64,000 nucleotides of DNA from Neurospora crassa OR74A. Its lineage: Eukaryota; Ascomycota; Sordariomycetes; Sordariales; Sordariaceae. Shown piece after piece: positions 23,839-35,769 of the stretch. Position numbers and translations under genes: made by a program. The stretch's first letter is position 1. Each line of letters begins with the position of its first letter. The notes beneath the pieces are model-generated. The model had not been told where the DNA came from. It searched no databases and saw only the letters and a program-made list of their open reading frames with translations. The stretch covers positions 124,001 to 188,000 of the forward strand of contig NC_026503.1 of assembly GCF_000182925.2 (NCBI RefSeq), in the 5' to 3' direction.

Positions 23839-26800
23839 TTTGGGTCGAGGTAGATAGTAGTGGGACCACTTGGAGCATGGCACTAACTGAATTCCCCAGG
23901 TCAGGAAACGTTGGACCTTGGCAAGTTGAGGGCTTCAGGGCGAGACCCAGCACTTGAACGCACTTGCACGCCCTTGTTTCTGGGCATTTTCAAGGCCGCC
24001 CGCCCGCCCCGGCCTCCACATTGTCCCGACGGAACTTGCACTTTACAAGGCAAAGAGCAGCTTCGGTCACGATTTGGAAATGGATGTAGCGCCTTGGATG
24101 TTAAAATGATGAGACCGGCATCTGCCTCGTTGAAGGTTCTCTTCTCTTTCTGGCTTTGGCTGGCCAAGTTGCAGACTTCCATTGATTGCATTTCAGTTTC
24201 GTTATAGATGATAGTTGTGTGCGTGTCAACCACCCACTGCACTCATTACATGTGTATTGTACTTGTATACATGATAGTGTATAGAGGTATTGATTGCATC
24301 ACAGGGTCTTGTTAACTGTCACTTATCATTGCCGTCGCCGCCCGTTGATGATGTCGTCGCCGGGCCGCCATCATCGCCTTGTTCTCGTCCTTGTCCAAAG
24401 CATCACATCACAACCAGAACGGCGAAAACCCCTGTGAGACTGCAACACACCATGGCGCCCTGACCTACCTGCACTGGTACCGGAGAAATACCTGGATAGC
24501 GCAAGTGACAGGCCGATCCACCTGTTACCGGCCGGTTTGGTCGCCAGAGTTGCGCAGGTGACCCCGTTGATGAACCGTCAGCGGCCCTCGTCCGTCTTCG
24601 TACCTGCTACTACTACTACTGCTACGCAGTATGCAAGTCTTGCCAAGTCTGCTTAGGATAGCTGGACCCTGTCGATTGAGGTCAGCCAATGAAAACGATT
24701 CAGTCATTCTCTGACCAATGAGGGATGATAATCAAGCGTCTAAGAGAGTCGCTCGGCTTGCTGCCACTCCACGTTCCAGGCATCTGCAACAGGACTTTTT
24801 GCACAGTGACTCTTTCCTTCTGACTTCCAGTCGTTCTTGAGACAACCAAAGAGGCCATCGGCATCTCCCACTTCGTTGAACAAGGAAGTCCGGAGGAAGG
24901 CGGGCATGGCCTCTTGGACTCTCCCGTCGCCCTTGTCTGGGGCAATTGCAAGCGATTCATGTACTATGTCCGCGGCATGGTCATGATGTGTGCGCACCAG
25001 CCTGGGAAGATGGAAAATGACATCACTGTCTGTTCGTCCACCCGGCGCGGTCAATTGCTATATGGTCGTCCATCCAAAGAAACAACTTTACATACGTACA
25101 GCTACCTAGTGATTTGCGCCTCTTGAAACCATGCATCTCCCTCTCATCATATTTCACTAGGTATCCTTCAGTCTAGTCGACACCGTCCGTACCGAGCACA
25201 GTTTGTTTGGCACAGTCGCAACCGGCAGTCAGTCGTCAGCCGGAGCATCTGCTGCGCGGCCGACCCTGAACTTTTGAAATACGCGTGTGCTTTTCTTCTT
25301 CTTGGATGATCAGATAGATATCTGGGACCCACTCTAACCTGACTGATCAAGGATGTTCGATGGCCGATCTGCGACTGCAACAGGCCGGCCAGTTGAGCCT
25401 CCAGATTCGCCCCGACAGCAACCACAAAACATCAGTCGCACAACACGTGGATGACAGACACAACTGATGATCTTCTAGATTTCCTCCCCATCGTCAGGAA
25501 CAGGGTATCTGATGCTTCTGCCTCGGACTCTTTTTGCTGCAGCAGTTCTTGCCCGTCGGCTTCAATGCTACCTTGAGCCGCGTTGGACAAGCCTCGCTCT
25601 GATTGACCAGTTTTTTTCGCACCCGTTTCCGCTTGTGTACTAGCCTGCTGCACCTTATCTGCATGTTCTCCCATTCGTTTACTTCCTACATTCATTTGTT
25701 CACAGCCTCTTGATACTTTTTGGTTCCGATGCGTGTCTTTCATCAGACGTTACCTTCCTTCACTTTGCTTTTGGGAGACACCATCGCCATGCTCGACAGT
25801 CCGTATCCACTATGGGCAGTGGTATACATGATGGATCCTTTAAATTTTCGTCGTAATGGCCCGTTTTCCTTTGTTGGGCATCCCGACTCGCTTAACTGCT
25901 CATTTCAATTGCGAATCACAGCCCTTTTTGGGTCGCAGGTTCGGATCGAGACTTTTGCACTTGGCACAAGAAGAACAAAGAAATGCGACCTTCGCTTCAC
26001 ATAGCAACATGCCATACCACCACCTGGAGCGGCATAAGGCCCGGGATGTGAATGAGATGGCCTCAATGGCCTCAATGGCAATGGCCTCTCCCTGAGGCCC
26101 AGAGAAGAGGCTCAATTACCAGCTTTTCTGACGTACCAGTTCCTTAGCGTACAATGGCATTGCCATTTCCCATTCCGCGGTTGCCTTCAATCTTTTTGCC
26201 CAAGAAATGGCAGGTCTGATATCATTTTTCACCATTCCCAAGGGTGACGTGGTTGACTGTACATGCCGCCCTCCACTCACATTGACCATGTACATACAGT
26301 TACTGCCAGATCCAAGTGGGAGCCATCGGCACCAACAGGGCATTGCAGCGCATGGCATGGGCATGGCAACCAGGCATCCGCGGGCGTCCTATCGATATGA
26401 GCCCTCGAGATGGATGGTGTCAGACAGACCCCGAGACCCAACGCGACCTACGCTAGTGCCGTGTGGTTCATGCCTTGGGCTTACCCTAGAAACCAAAAAA
26501 GGGCGAGACGGGGTTATTGCGGCTACTTATCACCAATCACGTATTTTCTGCGGGTTTTGCCCGGACATACCATTGAGAGCTTGACTGTTGCCACTATAGG
26601 GTTGACTTTGGGAGACCAAGTCTTGTTTATTGGCAGTAGGACACGATATTGTAAAATGCTGGTTTGTTTGTTCGATTATAGGATAAACTGGAAAGTTTTG
26701 GAGCTCCTATTAGCCCCTCAAGAGAGACTGTCCTCTGATGGCTCTTTGTGGTTTGCTTATTCTTACACCCATGGTTCGAACAATTCGCACTAGTCTCGAC

Positions 26801-29800
26801 ATCCATCTAGGAAAATGTGTATAGCAGATCTGGACATTGAAAGACACAATATCAATTCACTGGAAATAGTATATGTAAGCGAAGACAGTCAAAAAAGACA
26901 AGGACGGGAGCTTCTTCCCTATCATCAAACTGCTATCATCGCTCCTATCAACAGCACGTGATTCAAAGATCCGGGGTTCTCCCGAGACTGGCATTCCTGC
27001 TCAGGTCCTATTTATACCTTGACGCTTTGAAACCTGACAACAAAGTCCCTGAGTTCTGAGAAGCATGAGTGATCAGGGATCCAGGGCTCTGTAAGCGGCC
27101 AGGAACATCGATCCGCTGACTGCAGAGCCAATGAAGCGGTAGTCTAAGAGACACAGTGTGTCAACTAGTGGGATATCTTAGTGGTCGTAACTCACACAGT
27201 TGAAATCCGACGCGCATTTACTGTAGTAACCGTGACTACAATGAAGTGTACAACAACTGAACCTCCATCTGGACCAAGCTCACCACCATCAATTATCACG
27301 GACTGGGGATGGACAAGCAATGAAGCTTGCGATTAGAGTCCTTGCGCGGTTGCGAGGGTACCTAGGTATCCATTCATCAAAGAAAGGGACTTTGGATTTT
27401 GAATGACTGACACAGATCCATCGCAACTGGACCTTCCATTGGTGTGGCCGGGCCCTCCGTCGATGCTGAGCTGGTGCCGGTTGGAAGCTTTGACGTCCGC
27501 GGAAGTGGACCTAGCTCGCGCTTGCAGTGCACAAGTCATACTACTACGAAATGTAGATATCAACTTTACCACATTCAGATATCAAAACTACGTTTTTTCT
27601 CCAACACCGAGGTTCACACATTGACATGCGGGGGGGTCCTTTCGCCGGCTGGTCCCCTGCACATGTACGCCGGAACTGCCCTGACCCCTAATTGACCCCT
27701 AAGCTCCGCACGCGCGGTAGGCAACTTACAGCATGGTGCTTGGACGCGGCGCAATTTGTTGTGCGATGCCTCGTTTGCTATGGTAGCGGGTGTACACTAG
27801 AGCCGCGACACAAGTCTTGGGATTGCTATCAGATCAGTCCAAGGAAAAAAGAGCAGCTGTTCAGAGCCGCCATATCCATAGCTCTTCGGTCACGATAACA
27901 ATTACTACCTCTACACCGTTCGGCGCCTGTCCGACCCAGCTTATGTTTTTTGGCACCTCTAGGTAAATTACCTCTACTCTAGGAACTTTGAAATCGAACG
28001 GAAGCTGTAACTGAAGCTCTTTTCTGTTCACAAGTAGAATGGAATGCATTGTACCTACTACCTACCTACCTATCGAAGAACTCCCAAGTTCGCTGCCCGC
28101 GCGCTTGTCTTGCTTTTCTGGTTGCCTTGCATGAAGCCCATCCATATGTACCCAAGTCCGAAACCGAATCCGTCCACCCGCAGTCATGGTACCTCTACGC
28201 TATGGAGGGAGCATGGGGTATCCGCGGCTTAACATGGATTTGTCCACCCACCTCGCTGCGTGGACTCCATCCAGACATTACTGGCTGACGTTAGGTATTG
28301 TAACATGGCGCTCAAAAAAGCCAGGAAGGCCTGGCCTACCTCTGTACTCAATCTCATCATATTCATCGCCTCGATTCTCTAAAGTCCGCGGAGACCGCGG
28401 AAGCCCATGAGGCCAGGGGAGGCCATTCCTCAACTGAGGCCAATCTCATCTGCTAACTTGTGGTATTTCGCGGTCAGATCATTAGAGGTAGGTAGGTAGG
28501 TAGGTAGGTACCTACGTCTAGGTATCAAGAGGCCCAAGCTCTTGTTTCGGCTTGAAACCTCCATTGTAGTGGTGGGTGGGGGAGTGAGTGCACTGCCCGG
28601 AGAGAACTGGACTGGACTGGACTGTGGTGGTGTTAGTGTGCAGGTGTGTGACCCCCAACATCCATGCCTGGCAAACCCCAACATCCCGCCCCAACCTCAA
28701 CGCAACGCAACATCGGACTGGACCCAGAAAAGCTACAGAAAGTCCAAGGGACGTCCTTGCCTCATTCACGACATGACGGGATCCCTTGTTCCCTGGCAGT
28801 TCCTTTGATCAGTTACCTGTACATAATACCTTCCTGCAGCAGCAAGTGCATGATGCCCGTCAAGCCTGCACTAACCGATACCGGGAAAATAGTACACACA
28901 GAGACCCGACTCAGAAAAGCTTCCATTGATTTATGTATATCGATAGTTTGGTTCTGATGCAATCATCCACCAACGTGACGAACAAGGTGACGGGATCGTG
29001 GCGCAGCAACGCAACCACCTGCAGTAACGGGACTGGACTAAGTGACGTCGGGTCCCAACCCGACCCTGCAGACCACTGACTTCACGTACATGATGTAGGT
29101 ACCTACCTACGTAGTGTGCTTTCATACGTAAAATCAAGACAGCTCTGTGATGGGAGAAAGGAAATGACGCATCGGTCACTGAAATATTCCGTTCAGGGCG
29201 CCCCAGGCATCCCAAGGATGCAATTTCGATCCATGCGTGGGTTCGCGAAGGCAGCATACATAATCCAAAGACACTTGGCTTGATGTTGAGATGCCTGGAC
29301 ATGCCTCTTCCGTCAGCGGTACTGTAGTGCACTGCAGGCAGAAAGACTGACAAGAACAAAAAGAAATTAACGGCTGCTTTGACGAAAGAAGATGAAGCCA
29401 TGTAGTGAAGAAAGAGTTCGGGGAAGCGGACCCGAGACCAGACATCTAGTGTAGATGGGATGGGCGTCTGGACATAGAGGTAAGATGGAGGGACACGGAT
29501 CAAGGGACCAAGCTCACAGATCTACTTAACCACCTTGAGCTATGGGCAGCCCAGGAAGTACTACGAAGATTCGGAAGCTGTCGAGCTATGATGTTCCTGA
29601 TGGTTCAACGTCCAACCGGTCCTTCCAGTCATGACTCTTGATCTTGAACGGGGCACTAAGTCCAAGGTAGGGAGGGTGAACTCCGAAGTAGGTAGGTACC
29701 CACCAACTTTATTGTTTGAGGAAGGGGAACCTGGAAGCACGAAAACAGACGTTCGATTATTCCATCATAGAGGTAGGAAGTATCTCCATAGAGAAGATGA

Positions 29801-32800
29801 GATGCTCGACTTGGACTTATACTACAAGTACAAATATGTGATCAAGCTACCCCTCCATCTCATCTTGCCCGCCCGTCCATCTCAATTCCAAGAAGTGTGA
29901 GCCCTGTCTCGGAGGGGCGCATGAATGGAGGGGTCGCCAGGGGGGAATTCAGGTACCTTATCGCTAGCGAGGGGTAGAGAGGAATGTACCTACCGATTTA
30001 GATAGTTGAATCGCCGGGGCAGCAGTACGGTAAATTGCCATTTGCTCTGCGATGCTGTTCCAACATGAATGTATCGGAAAGAAAAAGGGGGATGTTTTGG
30101 AGAAGACCCTTTCAAGAACCCTAGCGAAGAGGGAACCGAGATGATCATTCTTGATATGTGTACATTGGGTGATTGGGGTCATGGAGTGAGGGGGGCGACG
30201 AGGGCTTGCTTCTCCAACACCCGACCTTGCAATGCCCCGCGCATGGACCAAGCCCCGGGCCCTAGACACCCGCCCCCACTCCGACAACGCTGACACGGAT
30301 CTCAACAGAACTCACAACACAGACCACCTACACTACGCTTTGAAGCCGGGACCGGGGGGGCCAAAGGGGGCCCCCGGAAAATCCACATCTTTTCTCCGCG
30401 GACGGGACCCGCTGGGATCCGGTAATTTACCCCGGATTCCGGATGGAGTCTACCTATCCATCTCTCCACAAGCTCCGCAGTCGGTGCTCCACGCCTTGAA
30501 CGTCAAACACAATGAAGTCGACATGCCGATGATGGTGATCGATGATCGGTGATCATGTACAGCAAATCCTTCCGTTCAAGCCGCCGAAGACACCCGTGTG
30601 CGCCGCTTCGGGGCCATTTGGGATTCGGAAGCCTCTAGGTAATCAGCCCGGAAAGCAAAGTACCTAGTCCTTGACTTTGCGACCGGGTACGTACAAAAGA
30701 TGACGTTGGAGACCAGCAAAGCCGGATTAGGTGAGGCTACAACAATTTCAATAGCTCAATGGGCTCGTTATTTGGCTTCCATCTGCCAAATCACTGTCGA
30801 CTTGGTCATGCTCTTTTTTACGAACTGGTCATGCTCTTTTTTACGAACTTGCTGCTTGCTTAGATATAAACGCCCAAGTAGACGAAAATTTCCATCCGTT
30901 CACAGGCTGCTTGCGGACATCTTCGGACAGCTTAATTCCAATTTGTTTGTTAGCTCTTACCCCAAGTAGGACACATCCCAACCCATTAGGTATGGTCGAA
31001 TAACCAATTATTATCATCTAGTTCGACATATTCATGCTAATTATCGAAAGAAAACACACCACCCACCAGTATCGAAGGGCACACAAAGGTACTCGGCCTT
31101 ACGCTATAATCCGGGAGACATGGGTGAAATTGGCCACACACTCCATTCATTCATGCCCCTTTGCAGCCTTTTGCATTGCCAAGTCTCCAACTTTGCCTTT
31201 TTTTGGTCCATCCAGATTTCCTGTTCTCCACCAGAAAAGAAAAGACCCAACCAACAACCAACATGAATCTTCATCGAACTCAGCTATGTACCAATCCATG
31301 AAAGCTCACAAAATCAACCACGATACAATTTGAGTCTAGAACAAGAGCAGCGACTCCTTTGGTTCTTCACTTATTTTCACTTATTCCCTGTCCTTTTCTT
31401 TCCCGTTTGGCCCCCCTGAGATTCATACGATCCCATCACACACAGACACACAGACACAATACGCTGTACTCCCCTTGCCATATCACAGTGGGTAACCAGC
31501 AACTTTCTCCCGTCCCCGTCTCCGTCCGTCCCTATCCCCGAGCCGCGTGGATGCCATGCCATGCCCTGGTCCCAGCCTGCAAAGGCAAAGTGCAGCAAGC
31601 AAGCCCCCGTGATCGCCTCGTGCAGGCTGGCTGGCTAGTCTAGGTAGTCTAGTAACCTACATACCTACCTACCTACATACCGACCGGTCGGTCTACATAC
31701 ATAAATAAACCCTGTCACACTGCAGGATGCAAAAAAAAGTTGCAGAATGCGATACATAACTTAACGAACCGTTCGAGCCGTTCGAGCCGCTCAAGCCGCA
31801 CACGCTGCTGCATGGGGTTCATTCAGTTTGGGGGAATTGAACACAGACACAGGGTAAACCTTTTTAAACATTAGTCAGAGGCCGGGCAAGTTTACGGTTG
31901 CGTAACACGCACGAGGCCGTTCATGGGGATACTGCATATGTAAATTGATGCCGGAACTCGTGGGATCATATCACATCGTTGTTATACCATTCAATTGAAT
32001 TTAAACCCAGGGATTGACTGACACTCGAGATTCCAACATTTCACCAAAGCGTCAGGTAACGGAGTGAAACTTCATTCGGATTCCGGAAGCAGTTCAAAAA
32101 ATCCAAGAAAATATGTACCTCTATATATGCCCGCCCATTACAATGAAGGGGCCAAGTCACAGAGACCGCAGGTGGCTAATTCTATCCTTTCCTCACTTTG
32201 ACTCTACCTTACCTTACTGACCTACCTTATCTGCCTTACCTACCTACCCCTACATTGGGACCAACAGGCCGAGGTACACAGCACTATACAGCATACAATA
32301 CCTCACCTCGCACGACATATATATACAACATAAGGTAACAGCAATAGCATTACATTCTACCTAGCTACTCTACGCAGCACATCGACATAGTACCTAGCAA
32401 GCAAGCAAGCAGTCAAGCAGGGCCGTCCGCGAATCATAGGTACTTCTTTTAGCAAATTCCACAATTCTTCCATCCAAATTGAGGCACCAATAATGATAGG
32501 ACTGGGTGCAATGCTTCTGGGTGACAGATGCAAGTTTCGATCTTTGTTCTCTCTTTTCTTCTTCTTTTATTATTTTGAAGAATTGCCCCATGAAACGATT
32601 GGATCCCCGGGGCGTTTGACAGACGTACAAGGGCTCTACACAAGGAAAACAACATGGGACGACAACCATTGTGTAGATGACTCGATGGCTATACTATCGC
32701 TAACTCTTTTCGTATTCTTACAGCCAAATCCACAAAGCAATCCCAGCTGGTTTATCATTGACGCCTTGTCATTCTTCAACCTCTATACCTCAAGTATCCC

Positions 32801-33304
32801 ACAGGCCGTGCCAAGAATGAAACGGGGCACATTACTGTGAGTATCCAAGGACTCCTTCTCAAGCAGACAAATCGTTTCTTGGTAGGAACAAATCCAATAA
32901 ACAAACTTCCATCCGGTACTGTCCGCCTACACTACTGTGCAGAAAAGACTTTCCCGACACCAATCTCTTCTTGCCCGTTTCCGTGTCGGCTCTAGCCCGT
33001 CATTTCCACCTCGCACAGATCGCAGCACTCACGGAAGCGTGACAAGATCCATCAAAGCCAAACAACCGGCTCGAAGTGTTGAACCATACGGAAGAGAGTG
33101 ATCACGGGAAGCGACATTGTGGTGGTGAAAGTCTTGATTGGTTGAGAGAGAAAGAAAGATGAAGAAAGGAGGATGAAAACCGATTTATATACAGGGTAGC
33201 CATGTATGGATCGTATCCACTAATACCAAGAGAATGCCAAGAACTGGTGATGGCTTCAACATTCAACACGAAGTTCCCATAATGTCGAGGTGGAAAGTGA
33301 ATGG
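23839..33304. other. 9.5 kb with normal composition but no supported gene
   Basis: GC content is ordinary here, yet no frame shows a domain, a convincing splice series or protein-like composition. The longest open frames (for example 190 aa on the minus strand at 28931-29503) are rich in Arg, Ser and His in a way expected by chance. The stretch holds CCTACC/TAGGTA runs (28056-28072, 28486-28514, 31654-31680), a TACCTAGGTA palindrome at 27359-27368, and an exact 23-bp tandem duplication at 30804-30849. Non-coding RNAs or rapidly evolving small genes could be hidden here. Confidence 0.5.
30804..30849 (+). repeat. Exact 23-bp tandem duplication
   Basis: The unit starting GGTCATGCTCTTTTTTACG is present twice head to tail (30804-30826 and 30827-30849) with no mismatch, so it is recent or conserved. 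Confidence 0.9.
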
Positions 33305-33455
33305 CTATTTCCAATTCGAAATAGCTTGTGTCACAGCGTTCGCGGCTTCAACCGCAAAAAGAACGGCCGCAAAATTGCTAGTATACAACTGTCAGTGATG
33401 AATCTTATAACTTGGGAATAGCATTGACTTACTTATCGGGGACCCAAGGGCGCCA

Positions 33456-33982
33456 CTAGGGCTCCGGGCGGGCGGCGGCGGCGTTAGCGGGAGGGGCGGC
33501 GGCAGGAGCAGCGGGGGCGGCGGCGGTAGGAGCAGGGGCGGCGGCGGCAGGAGTAGGGGCCAATTCGAGACTCCCGCGGGAGGAAAAGGTTAGATTGCCG
33601 AAATCTATGGCAAGGCGGTCTACGGAGATGTCCGTATTGTTGACGGGCTGCCAACCTTGATAGATTTGCTGCTGCTGCTGCTGCTGTTGCTGCTGTTGTT
33701 GTTGTTGCTCTTGGTGGCGAGCTAGTAGCTCGCCGAGTTCTGGGACCCGGAAGGGAACATGTTCTCGTGGTAACCGCCTGTTTCTAGTTAGTAAAGAATA
33801 GAGAGGACCGAGAAGAGAAAGGCAAAAATAAAAACCAATTGGGATATAATATAAACTTACAGTAGCGGCCAACTCGGGCCGGCCCAGAAAAAAATCCAAG
33901 CCAAGACAACAACCCAGACGCCAACAGAGAGTAGCTTGGGAAGGACAGCAATCAGAAGAGCGTTAAGACACGCGGAAGCCAT
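33456..33982 (-). CDS. Small single-pass membrane protein, polyQ and Ala/Pro-rich
   Basis: On the minus strand, exons 33982-33861 and 33777-33456 join across an 83-nt intron (GTAAGT donor, ACTAACTAG branch region, CAG acceptor) to give 147 aa. Residues 6-37 form one strong hydrophobic segment (LNALLIAVLPKLLSV, then VWVVVLAWIFFW). Next come a basic RLPREHVP stretch, a glutamine run of about 15, and an Ala/Pro-rich tail. The stop is TAG at 33458-33456. The same frame stays open beyond it: after a 55-nt intron (33432-33378, GTAAGT/CTAG) it continues to another TAG at 33307-33305, adding residues WRPWVPD and then NNFAAVLFAVEAANAVTQ. So the true protein may be longer. A sequence resembling its exon junction is duplicated just upstream. 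No family recognised; location is probably a membrane. Confidence 0.55.
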
Positions 33983-35769
33983 ATTGTGATGGGACGGGAT
34001 ATAACATTTACTAACAAATGCTGAAGAGAAAGGAATTCTGACGAGAGGTTGGGCCGGGGGAAGAGGAATCTTCCTGAAAGCTTGCGCTCGTGGTCTCGCG
34101 GGACGTGTTGTCGTGGGAGTCGACTGTTTCCGGCTAGCGAGGAATAGAGAGGAACGAGGGGACCTTGTGCCATAAGGCAGTCATCAGGGTGATGGTGGTG
34201 ATGATGGATATGTTGAAGCGAATGAAGATGTGATGCTGACGAGAAAGAAACCGACGACAAGCCGAGGCGGGGAGAGGGATCTTATAGCTTTCTGGGTGCC
34301 CCAACTGAGCTGGTAAAGCGTGCTGTATCTGGTAGGGATATGGAACATGACTCTTCCAGCTTCATGAGAGAACCAAGGGAAGGCAGGGCCCCAGACGGAG
34401 AAGGTAGGTAGAGGTAGGTAACCTGAAGGCACCCAATATTGTTCTGTTCCTTGATGATGCCTGAGTTAGCATGGTTCCTCCTTCGACGTGCCGGATCGTG
34501 TCCTCACTCCAACCTCAAGAACGGAAAGACTCGGTGTTAAGGGGAAGGGAATGCGATGGACACCTGCAGGTCTTGACAAGTGCCCTCATCTCACAGACGG
34601 CGGGGTTCGTCTAGTAGACACAAGCGTTTACTACCTAGACTGCGGCCTGTTTACAAAAGACAAGAGCGATGACGGCATCTCTCAGCTGGTGTTGGGGGCG
34701 GGGGCAAGGCAAGTCAACCGGGCAGTCACGATCCTCCGCTAAAATCACTGCACTTCTTGTTTGTCGACAGACCGAGTGCATCCTGCACATGGCCCGACGC
34801 CTTCACCTTCGAGAGGTACACTTACTTCCACTACTTGCTTCCCGCTTCCAGGATCAAAGCTGAACCTTCCTTTTCGTCCCGTCACCTTCTGTCTTGTTGT
34901 TTGCTGCCTCCACGGCGTAGCCCGGTCAGATGTCGCATATTCTGCACTGCAGTGCTTTGGTACCTAGGTATATTTAGGTACCTCTAGGTACTTAGGTACT
35001 TATGCTGCTGGAGAAGGTCTTCCACGTCATCACACTGGAGTGTACCTTCCCACAGCGGGAACAACCTCCAACTCTTGTCTCGGCCACTGCAGTACTTACC
35101 TGTAAAGGCGTCTGCTCCTGGCTCTCTCAAGATGTCCGGTCAGAAGTTAGGTGACCTTCGTTGCGTTTCGATCCCAACAAGAGACATGGGAGTCTCCTGC
35201 CGCGCGGCGCCCACCGTCGCGCCCTCACCCAGGCCGGCGGCGGAACATTGCAGGTGTTGCCATGACCACGAATGGTCACCAGTAAGGAATGTGGTGGTGT
35301 GTTCAGTACGTGGCATCTCACCGTTTTGTAACACGTGAGACATAGAAGATTGTCCATGCTCGGTCTGTTTTTATATTCGTTCGGTAATGTACCTATCTAC
35401 CTATGTGGGTGTAAACCAGCGGAGCAGGACTACTAGTGATCAAATGCCGGTTGTGGAAATCATGAGATTTGAAAGACCATGTATTGTTTTGTCTTGTTTG
35501 TGTGTTTGGAAACCATGGCTTGTCGAGAAACTTGCCACTACCTATTTAGGCAGAGGTAGTTGTAGTCTGTAGAAAGCGCACCACATCCAAAAGTAATCCC
35601 AAGCAGGTACCTAGGTACCTCTAGGCTTCATTTCCCTCTTTGTCCGTGCTTTCCTCCAGCAACACTACCTCTAAGGTACCTCTACACCTGGCCTTTTCCT
35701 CCCATCCAGTAGAGGTAAGTACCTCACACGTGCTCTTTGAGATCCACCTTTCATCTTTCGAAGAGGCAC
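33983..35769. other. Leader with duplicated exon-junction sequence, then intergenic DNA
   Basis: At about 34095-34190 the minus strand reads GTTCCTCTCTATTCC, CTAGC, GAAACAG and then CGACAACACGTCCC. This mirrors 33760-33815, where the intron end and second exon of the small membrane gene lie. It looks like a diverged tandem copy of that junction or a leader of the same transcript. From 34450 to 35769 I see no gene. TACCTAGGTA palindromes sit at 34961-34970 and 35608-35617. Confidence 0.4.

Noticed and set aside
25432-25743. 103-aa minus-strand frame rich in Gln, Glu and Lys
   Set aside because: Somewhat protein-like in composition but isolated, without splice partners, membrane segment or motif. 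Kept out as unsupported.
28931-29503. 190-aa minus-strand open frame in the gene-free stretch
   Set aside because: No domain, no splice pattern, composition typical of random translation in GC-balanced DNA.
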